From the NCBI GenBank assembly GCA_023079485.1, contig CM041085.1, positions 95,243,115-95,307,114 on the forward strand: a stretch of 64,000 nucleotides of DNA. Direction: 5' to 3'. Of the stretch, positions 27,346 through 42,800 are shown piece by piece (position 1 is the first letter of the stretch; each line of letters begins with the position of its first letter). This stretch comes from Archilochus colubris (Eukaryota; Chordata; Aves; Apodiformes; Trochilidae). Made by a program: the position numbers and the translations under genes. The notes beneath the pieces were generated by a model. The model worked only from the letters and a program-made list of their open reading frames with translations, ran no database searches and was not told the DNA's origin.

Positions 27346-27860
27346 TTAGATATTCAAAAGAGGGATTTGCCAGACCATCACCGAAGACACTACTTCATCT
27401 TGTCGCTGCTGCTTGGTCTTCTTGTTCACTCTTCTGTGTCCTTGGCCACCAGAAATAACTAACACTGAACTTGCTTTCATCTTCTTGGACTTCTGTCTTT
27501 TACTTTTAAATGAAATATTTTGATCTTTCAAAAGCTCATAAATGTTACTGTCCTCTGGCCTATGTTCTAAAGAACTCGATCCATGAGACAAAGTCAGGGA
27601 TCCAGAAGATGATGATAAGTCACTTTTTTGTGCAATAGATCCTACTGAACCCCCCAGCCAAATTGCATTGTCATGGGTGTTACTGAGGGAAGAGCCTGGT
27701 CTTTCACTGTGCAGAATATTCTTTTGGTCATCGTCCTGACCTTCTGAGCCAGGAGGCAGACTGCGCCTCACTTTGTTTCTGTTCTTCTTGTTTAGAGATG
27801 TAGCCATTACAAGAAACTTGACTGGGCCATTGTGTGCGTGGTACGACACCATTCCTCTTC
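27346..27860 (-). CDS. ARHGEF10: ARHGEF10 terminal coding exon E11 and stop
   Basis: Acceptor CTGACTCCAG|GAAGAG; 515 nt to the stop at 27348-27346. It encodes [20 protein letters not shown], closing the propeller. A low-complexity tail follows ([18 protein letters not shown]), then a basic run [13 protein letters not shown], then [15 protein letters not shown] and the conserved end [10 protein letters not shown]. The tail is probably disordered. Confidence 0.97.
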
Positions 27861-30800
27861 CTGGAGTCAGAAGAAAAAGACAATTAGAGAATATAATCTA
27901 TTTTATCACAGTGTTCCACCATAATTAGTTCATTAAATTAGTTCAGAAAAGCGTAACTTGTAAACTGTAACTGTATCCAGTCTGTCTTTGGCCTTGTCTG
28001 TATATAATTTACAGAAAAAAATGCACAAAATATCTATTGTACCACAGGTGTTTTAGGACTGTACTAATAAATGAGCTGAAACATGGCATTGTGAATTTTA
28101 GTAGACTTACTCTTGTGCTTTGTTCCTACAACAGTGTCAACACAGAAGTGCTGCAAACTCCTTTTTGTTGGCATCTACACAAATGTAACACTGAGTTTTC
28201 TCCAGTAATCCACAAACAAAATATTTGGGTTTCAGTTAATGCCATTGTACCTCTGTACCTCTCCAGAATAGCATAAGAACATCTGTTTCATTGTAAGAGA
28301 CCCTCCACATTATACAGTAGGAACCAAAACTCATCTTGCTCAATGGCTGTCTAGTTACCATGGCAGATTCCTAAGGACAGGATTGAGCAATTATAAATTC
28401 ATTTTTAAATATTTAAACAGTGGAACATTGGTGGTACAAGGAAGATTTACACTATGCAGATCATTAGAATGTCTAAAAAACAAATTCCAAATGGCCAAAT
28501 TCAGAAGCTATAAGAATATCAGTATATGTGGCTTTTAAAGAAGAAAAAGAAAAAAACAAAAAAAAAGTCTAGCATTCTACAAACCCAGTTATAATATGGA
28601 AAAGAGCAAGGCTAAAAATCACTCTGTCCATCCCTAGCTACCTAATGCTTTTCAGAGTATGATAAAATAGACTCTGCTTTTACAGAAAGTGTAATGAGAA
28701 AAAGTTGAATTATCAGTATTGGAAACACAGCTGAAAAAGAGTCATAATTTTTCAGTTCAAATCCCAAATATGGTATTGAAGACTATCAAAGAATACAAGA
28801 ATAGATCTCTAAATGTGATGTTGCTAGATATGTGAAATATGAAAAATCTTGACTCAACATAAAAGCAAGAACATAAAAATGACAAACCACAAGAATCAAA
28901 ACAGAAAATGGAGAATAAAATGAGATTTTTTTTTAATTCTGCAACTATGCTTTTTCTTGTATTGCATTTCTTTTCACCTAACACAGGCTCTCTATTTTCA
29001 AGAAGCATTTATCCTGTGTCACACTGGATTATTGCTGCGTATTTTGCTGAACACAGAGGATTTCATTTTCATTTTGCAAAGTTACATAAGCTGTTTTTTT
29101 TTTTTTTTCCCTGAAGGAAGTTGCAAACAGCTTGCCTCAAAATCTGTCAGCTTCCCTCCACAGTGCAGAAGCTTGAGCAGAATTCTGAACTCAAAACATA
29201 GCATGGCAAAGCCCCTAGTAGGCACTTTAAAATCTTGCTTCTGCTTGTAGCTTGAACGTTTGCAAAGAGATACAGCAGCATTCAGGCATTTATATTTCAA
29301 AAGGAGTAACTGGAAAGTAACTAAAAAAAAATGCCTCTCTTCAAAATGCAAAAATTTTGATCATTGTGAAAACAAACAGAAAGAAATATATACTTTCATG
29401 TATTCCAAGCCTACTGTTTTGAGAGAAAGGGCACAAAACTAATTTACTGAATAACTAGTCAGACAACTTATTAAACTTTCTGTACCTATGTCTCTAAACC
29501 TAATGTGTCTACTTTCCCCAAATCTGGAAGAAAGCTTGTTTGCACTGTCTTCTCATGGCCATATATTTGACCATTTCTGACATGGTTAACACTTATCTTT
29601 GTCTTCTGTCCTAAAAACCAAGCTGTCTCAGCTCAAATAACTGAGCCAGACCTAGTCAAGTATCTCTCTGTACTGTAAAGCTCAGAAAGAAGAACAAACA
29701 TAATTTCATCTTAAAGCTCTGATACATATCTAACCAAGGCAGGTAGCCTGGCAGGTTCATTTAAGCTATTGACAAAACAGAAACAATCTTCAGTATAAAA
29801 CCATTGTATTAGGTCTGTCTGAGAACTTTCACTCACCAGTTACTTTGGGAATCCCCTGCAAGCGTGGCACTGGCAATGCTACAATGATACCCAGGTTTGT
29901 TCCAACCAGCAACAACCCATGGCACACCAGGAGGCTGCTCACTGAAACTCGCTGCTGCCCTGCAAAGTTTAGGAAGTACTCTGTTACTTAAGAAGGGAGA
30001 TTGTCACCTAGATCAAAGTAACCTCAAGCAAACACTATCAGTTGTATCATATCATTCAGCATAGCACTTATTGCAAAGGTAAATATTTTTCTGGATTGTG
30101 GCATTAAATTTCATGTATACAGCAGTTTAATTACTGTTTAACTTCTGAAACATTCTGTCCTAAATCTCTAAACTACAGTATCTAAAAGTAGACAAATACT
30201 ATCTTTACAAACATGTTTTTTTTAAATAGACTATATTTGTATATTCTCAATATGAAACTGAAATATATATTCTGAAATATAAACTGAAATTTATATTCTC
30301 AACTCAAAGGCATTTTACTTCACAATACTCAATATATTGCCATAACACACTATTCTCAAGACCCAGTCCTGTTCACAACCAATTTTTTCTCCTAGTTTTT
30401 ATTCTGTGAAACTGTATGAGAAATGTTCTGTCCCTCTGTTTGAGTCTGGGTTCCCCCACACATGAATGGCACTGGCATACTGGAAAAAGTCAAACAGAAG
30501 GTGACCAATATGATCAGGAGACTGGAGCATATGGTATACAAAGAGGTTAAAAGAAGTGATGTCTATGGCTGTCTGATGGGAAGGACACAGAAGACAGAGC
30601 CAGACTCTATTCAGATGTGCACAGTGATAGGATGAGACACAACAGATAGAATTTGGAACATGGAAAATTAAGATTTTAAGTAAGGAAAAGCTTCTTCATC
30701 ATAAGGGTGGTCAAACACTGCAATGGGTTCTCAGAGAGGTTCTGGAATCTCCGTCTTATCCAAAGACATTAAAAATTTGGCTGGACAAATCCTTAAAGAA

Positions 30801-33800
30801 CCAGATCTGAGCAGGCCTGCTTCAAGAAGGATGTAGAAGATGACCTCCAGAGTAATTTCTATTTTTGGTTCTGTGATTTTCTATAACATATTATTTATGG
30901 GATTGCTATTCTTCTAACAAAAACAAAGTAAATTTGCTTGCAAAATATTTGATTCAGTTCAGATGGATTTTCAAGATGGCTTTGCCAAGTTTCAGAAACG
31001 GAAACTATGGCCTGCCCAACCTTCTGCCATAGTCCAAGTGTACATGGAGAAGCACTTAAACTCTGCTGCAATCCTTCACGTTAAAAATCTGCTTGCTCTT
31101 GGATTTATAATTAACTTTACATGTAAGAGCAGTAATTCCCATCTCCATCACAGCTCTCAGTTGTTAATAAGTTCATCAGTAAGTAGGCATTTAGATTCCA
31201 GGTCTGACATAACTTGGATGGACCTGCATGTTGCTTTGGAAAAGGACCTTAATTATGGTGTATCACAAATGAATAATGCATTTTCCATCTCATACCTTGA
31301 AGCTGAGCCAATCTACACCCAAGAATATATGAATCTCTGACCTACTTGGAAAGCCCAGAAGGAACAGCTTGACTGTAGCCCAAAGCACTCAACTCCAAAG
31401 CAGCAGGCAGACCACAGTTCAAGTCTTTCCTCACAGAACTTTACAAAGACAAAGTATTAATCCATTAAATCAGCAGCTGTAACAAGCACAAGTAAGTTCA
31501 TGAGGCTCCATCCATCCCATGCAGACCTTAAGGGATTTATGTTGTTTTCCATAAACTGCAGATGTTTATGCTGTTAGGACTGCATCAGCCCTCTTCAGCT
31601 AGGTAATGGTCTCTGCCTATAGATAAATTACAAACTTTTTGAAGCTGGGAGTTTGCCTTTTTCATAGTTTTTTGGTTGGTTGGTTTGGTTTTGATGAGGT
31701 TTTTTTGTGCAAATTTTTTTTGTTTTGCTTTGGGGTTTACTGAGATATTAATGGGATTAATTTCTTTTCCAAAACAAAGCACACAAGGGTGCTCTTTTGG
31801 CACAAAAGAAGTTCAAGCAGTGATGCCCAAGCACCTATGTGCGTTGGAGCTTTCAAAACTCAGTATTTGAATTCTGTGATGTAGAGGTCAAGCTCGCTCA
31901 AGTTCTGTGTGGGGCCATACAAGCCCCTCTGCCACAACTGGTGCCACAGCAAGGACAAAGTAATCCCAGATTAGCTTAACCTCACTCCTTTTCACCTGAA
32001 GCTTGTTTGACAAAGTTCAAACAGAAATACCTAAGTACAATTCTAAAACTTTTAAAATTACAAAGAATTTCAACTCTACTTTTGCCTCTCAACCCCCTTA
32101 GCAGAAAGTATAAAACAATGTGTGTGAGTTCATACTCCAACTCTGAAGCAACTTCTAACCAGTAATTTTTACCAGAGAAAACTGGTAATATGCATTACTG
32201 TTTCCATGGGGGAAAACAGCAAATTATCATCCAGCAACTTAGAACCTTAAACACTGAGCAAAATCTTAAGCATGAACCACCTATATATAGTAAGGTTAAA
32301 AGGAAAACTGCTTGCTTTGAAGTCTTGGAAAAGCAGGAAACATCTGCATCTGAAAATGTACTTTGAAATAGCACACAACAATTAAAGTTGTATATAGATA
32401 TTAAAAAGCAATTAAAATATCAACTCAAATTATAATTTTTTTATCTTCTAGTCAAGGTTTGAAATAATACTTTTCTTTGTTATTTTGTGATGTTTTATTC
32501 TGATATTTTTCAAATTCAGTGGGAAAAAGTAAAGCAAATTCTTTAGAATGCATTATGCAGTAAGCACAGAAATTAGCAAGTTAAGAAGGGAAAATTATAT
32601 AAACATAAATGCAAAACCAAATCTAATACCCTGTATCTTTAAATTTAGACAAAGAATTGAATTCAACATTAAAGATTATACATGAACAAATTGTTTTAAT
32701 TCCTCTGCTCTGCTGTATGTTTGCCTTTCTCAATTACAAGAACCACCAGATCCAGATGAATACTTGTGTGTTCCCACACAGATCTTTTGAAGTCAACCCT
32801 AGGTAGGTGCAAGGGCACACTGGTGCATGCCATCTTACATCACCATGCTGCTCTTACTATTTAAATAATAAGCCCACTCTACAGATTCATTGGGCTGACC
32901 TGAAGTTTTTCCCAACCCTTTTATCATTTCCCAGAAGTAAAATAATTTAAAACATTGCATTTTATGGTCTGGCACCTGGTAGGGTAGGGAAAAACAACTG
33001 TACACCTCAAAGTAGAGTTTGCTTTCTGCAGAGATGACATGATGCATTTTTTTGTTTGCTTTTCTCATACCTGTTTCCAGGAAACACACGTGTCATTAGA
33101 GGATATATGAATATAAACAGAATACAGCAACCTCAGCAGAAATCAAACAGCTAACCTGTCATCGTCCATTGCTCATGAATGAAATTATATGTATCAAAGT
33201 AACCTCTTTAAAAGGACAAACTCTTTTGGAGCTGAAAGGAAAAACATAGTTAAAGATGCTCTTGAATAATGAAATATTGAATGTGACTACACAAAATGAG
33301 CAGACTGTCTACTCAGCATAATGTGTGTGTGACAGGGCTGTGATGAAGGCTGGTGAAAAAATGCCTCTGCTGGGATTTCAACTACAGATCACAAATGCTA
33401 GGCACAGATATGCTCTACCAATGAGGTACACTGCACAGGTGTAGTGTGTGTGCTTTTCTTCAAATGCTAAGAATTTTCTTTCCCCCTCCTGCTTTGTATG
33501 TCTTCTGCTCAGCTAACAGAGTTATGCCTGGGCCACTCAAAGGCAATCCAGCTGTACTGTAGTTTACTAGATAATGAAATAAGGAGTTATCTGGACCTAT
33601 AACAATGACGAAGTTCTTGCTTTCATCCATTCTCTTCCATTCTCATATGGCATTTGTGGGTTTTTTTATGTTTTGTTACAGAACACGAGGTTGCTATACA
33701 TTCTGAGGGTGTATTTCTGAGGAATCATGCAATAAAGGTACTGTGGACCACTCTGGACTAAATGTCCACTCCATGGTTGTTTCTGTGACCCTGGTTTAAT

Positions 33801-36800
33801 TTCATAGAATCATAGAATCATATAATTGGCTGGGTTGGAAGGGACCTCAGAGATCATTGAGTCCAACTCTTGAACCACCGTTGCGGTTGCTAGACCATGG
33901 CACTGAGTGCCACATCCAGTCTCTTTTTAAATATCTCCAGCTACTACTTCCCTGGGCAGCCCATTCCAATTCCAGTCCTGCATTCCTACACACAAACTTC
34001 CCCTAACTCCAGAAAGCAGCCCTCCATTTTCTCAAACAGACTTCCACAGATTTAACAAACTATGTCCAGCAGATAAAAGATTCTGCCCTACACAGTCTGA
34101 CTTTTTTTTTTTTTTTTAATGAACTTTGATGAATCCTCCTGCGCTGTTTCCCTTATACTCCATTTCTCTGTGATTCCCACCCGCTCTGCTGCAGAATTGT
34201 TTTCCTCAAAGCAAAGGAAGCACATCCCTTACAAAAAAGAGCAGGCAGTGATATTCAGTGGTGTCTTCTCCTAAGAACAAACTTGGGAAAATCTGATGCA
34301 TGAGAACTGGTTACTAAGGTTTTGAGAACCTCCAACTCTTCTATCTTAATTACTACAGCTGTGCTTTAAATACAGCACTATGGCTCACCATAACCATTCA
34401 TGACAGTGATAGGAAATTTTTCTTCTACGTGTAACAACAAAATAATTTCATTAACTTTTTAGAGTGATGCTTCTCTCACGTTGCTTTAAACAAAGACACA
34501 GGTGATATGTCCAGGTAGCCTATGAGGCCAATATTGCATTTTGTTTTCCTACTAAAATCTTGGCAAAAGAAGTACAGCTTCTTCAAAGTTATGAGATCTT
34601 GCCTTTCTAACCTCTCAAGACTCTTAGCAATATTTTTACATCAATTTCTTCTCACTCTTTTCAATACCAGTTCAATTTTTACTTATGTGTGATTCTTCCT
34701 TTTTAAGAAACTCCATCTGGATTTGAGAAAACTAACAGAGCTGTTTTCTTTAAAACCAGAAGTCCTAAAAATCATCAGTAGGGACACACATATTTTGTAA
34801 ATGCACAGTTATTTCACTCCTTTACTTTGTTGGGGTTTTTTTGTTTGTTTTTGTGGTTTGTTTAAATCACACTATATAATGCACAGAAATTGATTTATTC
34901 TTTGGCTGCTTTTAATTCAAAAAGATCCTTCCTGCTGCTTTATTAGGTTAACTCTGTCATTTAGCCTTTGTTGTTGCAGCACTATTGGGATCATATAAAC
35001 AGGCCCAGGAGCTACTGATAAATAATTGAAACTCATTTTATTTTTAGAATGGATTCTCCCTTGGAACATTTTCTGTAATAACGTTTTATTCCTGTAATAA
35101 ATTTCCATTTTCATTCACTGGATTGCTTTTCCTGAAGATAGAGAAAAAGAAAAGGAACTAAAATGGGTGAGAATGACACAGAGGAGATACAATTAGCTAA
35201 AACAGTTTTTTTAAAAAAATGTATGCTACATCAGCAGCTTTGTTACTATAACAATGAACACTAAAGCTAAATTTTTAAACTATACTTTCGAAGATTTTAT
35301 ACACAGAAAACATATATAAGGGAGGCTCTACTTCTCCTTTCCCCCCTGCTGTAAATATCATACCACATTAAAAGTTAATCTTTTTTACAACTGATCTTGA
35401 TTTCTGCGCTTTACACAGTGATGAATTCAATCCAACAACCTATTTAAAGGAAGGTGATCTGCTGCTGTTCAGTGTTGGATCTACAGTTAACCACCAGATG
35501 TAAAAAACACCCTGTTTAGAACATGATATAAATGGATGTAATTTAAAATAGAGCTTTATCACAAAGCTAATGTCATCTGAAAGAAAACATGATAAGAAGA
35601 CAGGGTCTGAAGGAGTGAAACATTTTTGATCCAAGAATCATACCTAACTCTTGAAAGCACACAAATATAGCATCAGTGCAGGAAGAACTGGGCTGTGCTA
35701 AGTGAAAAGCAATAAAACTGGTGCACACATTGCCCATAAAAACTGCAGATTCTGTCTATTGCAGTCTGTAAACAGGGAGAGACAGAGAACAGTTGCTCCC
35801 TCATTGGCACCTCATGCCCCGCCATGCCAGTATCCCTTTTTTGTCCATATTTTCTCCCAGAATTGCCACAGCTCCCACCTAATGTGCTTGCTGATGCTTG
35901 CAAAACACTCACTTGCAAAACAGATACAGGACGTACAACTGTCTGGGACACTGATGATTTGAGGATGATTGAACAGCTTCTGTCTTAAAGCACTTAAAGA
36001 TCTGTTAACTTTGTCCTAACAAACATAGGTTATGTTTATTTAAGACTAACCTTTTAATTCAACAAATCTCCAACTAGCAAAAGACTGAACACACTCTGAA
36101 ATGGGAGTATTTTGAGTGGCTGAGCTGAGATCACTGGAACTACTGATGCAACTACAATCAAGCAAGTGAGGTTTGGGTCCAGATCCTAGGCAAACTGACT
36201 CCATCATGTTCTTTAATGCTAAGATCCAGAAGCAAATACTAAACTCTACAAACATATTTTCATGGCAGACTGCATTGTCTTATTGCTTCACAGTCATGAA
36301 AAAACCAAAACAAAAACCTAAACAGAAGAATCCACCTGCTTATCTATATGATTACACGTATAGCCTCTAAGGAGGAGATTTGCTAGTCAATAGCTCACCG
36401 CACACACTTTTTCTGGGCAGGCAACAGATTGTGATTTACTAAAGCAAACAGTCCCAAGACAGTTATCAGACTCAAAATCTGAGATGGACTTTTTGATTTT
36501 GGCTTAATCTACAATATTCTGGTGAATGACACTGAAAAAGACAAAACAAAAATGTTATAATACAATGTGCTTCAACTACCTGGCAACATATTGTGAACAG
36601 GTGTGGCAATGTTAACATCCTGGAGGTGCTTCAGTGTCTCAGTGTGGAACAGGCGAAGAGTAGATCCAGATGTGAAGGCAATCCAGATTCCCACTCCAGC
36701 AACAGCCATGTGAGAGATTACCATCCCTTCCTCTTGATGGGCTTCAAAATGGGTCTGTAAGAAAAGCAAGGATTCTGTGGGGAGATGCAACTGAATAACA

Positions 36801-39800
36801 TTAACCAACCTTCTTTATCAGCTGTTCAGTATAGGCACTGTATCTTTGTCCTTTAAACAAAGCTAAGCTTCCTCTGCCTTGCTCAGGATATGTTCTGACT
36901 GCTGCATTTGGTTGCTTGGTTTGTTTTTGGTTTGGGTTTTTTTGTGTGGGTTCCCCGTCTCCCCCTCTCCCCTCCCCCCTTTTTCTTTTCTTTTTTCTTT
37001 ATTTTTTTTTTTTTTTAAATATATCATCATTAGTACAGAAGGATTCTCAGCAAAAGTTCTATCTAACGATAAAGTAACTTCAGGGTAACTTAGACATTGT
37101 ATTTATTAAAAATATTGCATGTGAGGCACTAGCAAGCCTGTAACAGCTCAGACTTCAAAGGATTTTGTATTTCTTTATTGATAGTCCTTTGGGAAAACTA
37201 CCACAGATGAGGTTCCTGGGAGTGGGCAGGTTTTTCCCAGTATGTTACTTTTATCAACAGCTAAACTCCTCTTTGAACAGTACGAAATATTTTCACCTGC
37301 ATTGTTAGGGGGTATTTTCAGCACAAGGATAACAGAATCAAGGAAAAAATAATCTTTGGAAAGCAGAGTGTTTATGAATATAAATATACAATTATTTGCT
37401 CAGCTCTGTATGAAACAATGTGAACCTTAGTATTCCGGTTTTTCACCTCACAGGGAAGTTCACAAGTGTTAGGTATTTTGTTTTCCTGTCCTTTAAAATA
37501 TTGATGCCTCTCATTTGAAAGGCCAAAACCCTCCTTCTGCAGTAACACAAAACTTTGATTATAGACCTTTTCCCTTGACCTAGTACCTTCCCATTTACAA
37601 CTTCTGTGTTGCTCCAGGCAGGCTGAAACCTTTCTACATGTCCTTGTTAACACCCAGGATAAAGCTATAGTAAAGTTCTTTAATCATTAACAAGAAGTAG
37701 GAATTTTTTTCCCCTCCCATGTTTTCTTCTAAGTAAATAATTTCTGAAGTTAAGCAGTCTTTTAATATTGTGCCAGCTATTATCAAACACAGGGAGCTAT
37801 TCTGATAAACATAAAACTTCCCTGGCTAAATAAATGACACTGTTCCTTGGATACAAATCTGTCTCTGAGGGATATGGAAGTAAATATCTGCTCTCATATT
37901 GACACTAAGTATTATATACTATTAATTGTATTTGCAGATCAAATAGAAAAGTACCTCCTTCCTCTTTGTAGAAGTACACTTACATTTTCTATTCATTACA
38001 ATTAATAGCTACATTTTTGGTCATTTTGCATCAAAATCTAAAATACATGTTTCTCAGGATAAGATCTTAGCCTGAATTATATTTTGAATATACTAGGGTT
38101 ATAGATATATTGTTCAAATTATCTACCTAAATTCAACAAACAAGCTAAGATCATAGGTAAAGAACAGAAGTTTAAGCTTTCACAATGTGTAACATTTGAT
38201 ATTATACTTAGTAGGCACTTAATTTTATTTTCATATTCCATGAAAAATCGGTTGTTTAAAAAGGGGATTTTTTTTTTAAATGTGTTAACACTATTCTTCA
38301 AATTCTACTAAATGAACAGAATAGTTTCTCTGCAGCTATTAGGCAGTGGTTGGTTTTGAGTGTTACTGTATACACTTCTTGATTCCTCAAATAACAACAC
38401 TGAAGATTGCAGGGTAAGAACCTCTGGCAAGCACATTTATATTCACCATTTTCCTCAATGAAAATCCCTTCATTCTTTACCAAATGATACACATAATTTG
38501 AAAATCATACGATTTATTTCACAGAATAATTCATCCATGAACAGCTTTCAAGGCTAGAAGCAGCTCTTGTGACTAAATTTCCTGATATTCTCATCATGCA
38601 TGTTAAATTGCAAAAAGGATTTTAAAATTATAATCTCTGTTTAGAGACTCACACATCCTTACACTGATAACCAACTGACTTTTGAAAACTTCTCCAAGGC
38701 CACTGAAATAAACCTAACCAGCAATTTTCTCTGGAGTGGTCTGACCACAGCTGACAATTCTGTTGGTGCCACTGTAAACAACTTGCACATGCATTTTTGT
38801 CACATTCCATTTTCACAAGCCAGCTCATTATACTCCCACTTAGTCTGCCCTGCCTTTCTTACAGTTCTCTGCTGAAAAAAATAGATGTATTTAATGTAAA
38901 ACTGTAATACTGTCAACACCATAAGAAGCATGTAAAAAGAACTATTCTTCTCAAAGATCTTCGAATATGGAGCAGGAAAATACCCCAAACCTGTATATTC
39001 TTTTTATAAATGTGTTTCCATATAGAGGAAAGCTTTAATATCTGTTTCAACCACATGTCCATCAGAAAACCAATAGCTGACCTTTTTCTTCAATTATTTT
39101 TTTCCTCCTCATAACAAGAAATGCAGACACAAACAGACAAAATATCCACTCTCTTTCTTATAAAAAAAAAAAATTGAACTTAGTTTTCCTTTTTTCATAG
39201 CTACATTCCTTTATATTCTGAGTCCAGATCTTTCCTCCCTCGTGCTCTCTCACTCAAACTCTATAGCAAGAGGAGAGCTGCAGAGGACATTCTGGATGCC
39301 CCAGCCTGCCTGCCCAGCAGCACAGCCTGACACAGCTCACTATTGTTTCAGCAGTGCAGGGCATGGCTGGAGTCTTTCTTTTGAGGGGGTGATCACTTGC
39401 ACCCAACAGCTGTGCCAAGAACAGAACCACAATTTCTCAAACTTCATGAGAGATGTATAATGGCTATCATTGTCCACAAGGGTAACACTGTCCTGTGGGT
39501 ATCATTGTCCATAAGGTAAAACAAATGACTTTTACTCCTTTGAAGAAGTTACAGTACTCAGGCAACATATACTCATGCATAGGGATTTTCATTTATTCAG
39601 AGCAACTGAACATTTCAGAGCAACTCCTGTATGGTCAAATTTTTAAAATAAGACAAAACAGTGTAGGATGAAATGCCATTCAATTACTGTCTTTATTCTG
39701 TGAAACACACTGGCATTTTTTGTTGTTTTTCAACAAACACATACTACCTCTGTAGAGCACAGAGATTCACAGGCACAGAGGCCACTATGGGATCAAGGTC

Positions 39801-42800
39801 TATGCCCCACAGCAATACAACTATCAGATCTAGGGTCAAGACTAAAGACAAATTTCTTCCTCACAGAAAGATTATCAGAGTATGTAATTAATGTAGTACA
39901 ACAAGTAATGGATTTCTCATATGTCCCTTGCCAGAAAGCTTGAGGCATTGTGCCATTCTGGGGCACTGGGCCAATAAAAGACATTTCCTAAACCTTCTAG
40001 TGCCTTTATAGATAATGTCTATGACACAGGACTTATATATGCACAATAGTAGAAAGCAATGAACAAACAAGCAGCTGTAATTTGAAGCATATGAAGATAT
40101 AAAGGAGTTCAGCAAAGAGGGAAGAGTAAAGTAGAAGTCCATGTAACATCTGGATCCCTGCTGATAGAGAAAAGGATGAATATTATGCCAAACATCTTGA
40201 GTCAAATTATTAATTCTCAACAAGAAAAGGCACAGAGGAAGAATAAAAATTTCCTTGCTGCTGTTTCCCTTCCTACAGCAGCCTCTGTTCTGCTCAATAA
40301 GGAAGAGGTAGCTCAGATGTACACAGCTGCTGATATTGTTAAAATATTCCCTATAGGCAAAGTTTAGCTTGCCTCATGTATAATACTGAAAAATATTGCA
40401 CATAACCATGGTATGAACATCACAGTAGATCACTTTTGGAAATACAAACCCAGGAAGTTACCGGAACAAGTCAGGTAACTGATCAAGTAGCAACAGTGAA
40501 AACATTACTGAGCCTTTTAGTCTGGTGAGCTGATGAAAACAAGATCAGGTCTGTGGAATAAAAATATATAATCCTAGCATCTACTCAGACAAATCACCCA
40601 GAAAGCACAGATAAAGTCAGAGGAGATTAGGATGTTAGCTATTTTCCTGCAAACCCATGACAATGACTCACAGAATCAATTGTACCAAACAGACAATTGT
40701 TGGGAGAAAACACGATCATCAATGAAACAAAAAAGCAGCAACAAAGCACACAAAGAAGGAGGCTGTGTGTTCATCACGACTCCTGTGAGAAAGAACTTCA
40801 TGGCTGTAAACATCATGCAACTCAGTGTAACTGTACTGTAGGTTGAAGAAGAGGCTTAATTCCTAATGTTTCATTAACTCTAAAATTTAGGCCACTAGGA
40901 CAATCTTTTGGTGGAGGCTGGAATTTTGGCAGAAATGAGGCCTTAATGCTTTCTGGAAAATGTGGTCACAAATATGATCCTGTATCCTTAACACTCATCT
41001 TTCCTTCCAGAAAAGCTGACTTTTGTATTATTCATTGGAAAATATCATTATGCAATGCAAAATCTGTAGGCCACGAAGAAGCAAAACTCTGAAGAAATAT
41101 ATTATGAAATCATCACAAGGTACAAGTAACATCTAACTGTGCAGAGGCAGCCTCTTAAATCTTCTTCTGGAACTAACAGGCAATGCCTATAGGCACCAAA
41201 TTCATTGCTGCCTTTCCACACATCTCATTTTTAAGCAAACCTCTTGCCTGAAATACTCTATGAGTTCCAAGCACCTTACAGAAAACCTGTAGGAAAATGG
41301 AAGCAAACCTAGGTCTAATGAGACATCACCAGAGAACACCATGGGACAAATTCAAACTTCAGGGAATGAGTTTTAACAGACCTGAAATCATCAAAGCTTC
41401 CTGAATCGTGAAGTTTCTTAAACTGACTTTAATGCTTAAAATTTCACCACATTCCCTGTAGCAGTATGTGAGCAATGCTTTTAAAAGCTTTTACCTCTAT
41501 GGAATGTGTCACAGTGCTGATTATAAAAATTTGTCCACCGCATGCAGCCCAAATGGTCTCCTCCATCACAAGCAGACTTCTAACAGGCAGAACCCCCAAT
41601 TTAACTATCTTCAGAGGTTCCGTGTTCCACGTCCCATCTTCAACAAAAAAACAAGAAAGGTTATACACAGCAAAATGGTAATCTTTGTTTTAAAACAGTT
41701 TTGAAAACACTCTCAACTCTACTGGCTTGAATGTCTACAAGCAGCCACTTTGAGCTACACTGTGATTTAGGTATGTATCCTATGTGATTTAGGTTTAGCT
41801 TCCAGGGCACATTTTTTAAGGGTAATACAAAATAACAGACCCAAATACTCTTTGTTAACTGAACAAATTTTACCTGCCTAAATTGATAAGGAATTCCATT
41901 TTGCTCTTCTGATTCTACCACATTTCTTTCCAGAGGAAACAAAGTCAGAAAGCCATGGCTGATACAATTTTGTCCAACTCAGAAGGAGCTTACTATCTAT
42001 TTCAAGTCTATTTCAAGTCTATTTCAAGATGAATCAACCTCCAAGTAGGACAGTCCAAATTACATTATGCATGTGTGTGGTACAATCAATTATTCAGAGA
42101 TCTGATAAAAACTGTATGCTGCAATTTACCACTGTGGTCACTCTCATTTGCCATCTCTTTGAAACAAGCATTAGCAGATTATTTCTCTCCAAATTTAAGA
42201 GCTTGCAACATGGGTGTTCTTGAAATAGGTGTATACATAGAATTTGACACAGAAATATGCCAATAATAATTTTTATACTTCCATATTAGTTTACAAAATT
42301 TCTATTAAAAATGCTAATTGAACACAAAGTTTCAAAGATAACATTTCTACCCATTATGCTTTTTACCAACTGTTACATGTTGGGCAGAGAATGGATTGAG
42401 AACAGCCCTAAAGAAAAGGACTTGGGGGTTTTGGTTGATAAGTTCAACATGAGCCACCACAATGTTCAGTTTTGGTCCCTGCTCTGCAAAAAGGATGCAG
42501 ACATGCTGGAGAGGGTCCAGAGTACAGCCACAAGGATGATCAGAGGACAAAGAGCACCTGCCATACAAAGAGAGGCAGAGAAAACTGGGTTTGTTCAGCT
42601 TTGAGAAGAGAAGGCTTAAGGGAGATTTTATTCCAATGCTAAAGTACTTAAGGGGCAGTTAAAAAGAAGATGGAGACAGTTTACAAGGAGTCACACGGAC
42701 AAGACAAAGGGCAACGGGCACAAGTTGTTCTTGGCAAGATTCTGTTTGAACACAAGAGGACAGTCAGACATTGGAATGGTCTCCCAGGGTAAGGGGTGGA

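Larger units (their letters stand above)
29960..36579 (-). other. ARHGEF10 intron E9-E10 (6.6 kb)
   Basis: Contains an old CR1 3' end (30470-30884, plus), a tRNA-Ala-like relic (33362-33435, minus) and a short CR1 3' end (33803-34000, minus). The rest is AT-rich without recognisable content. Confidence 0.85.
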
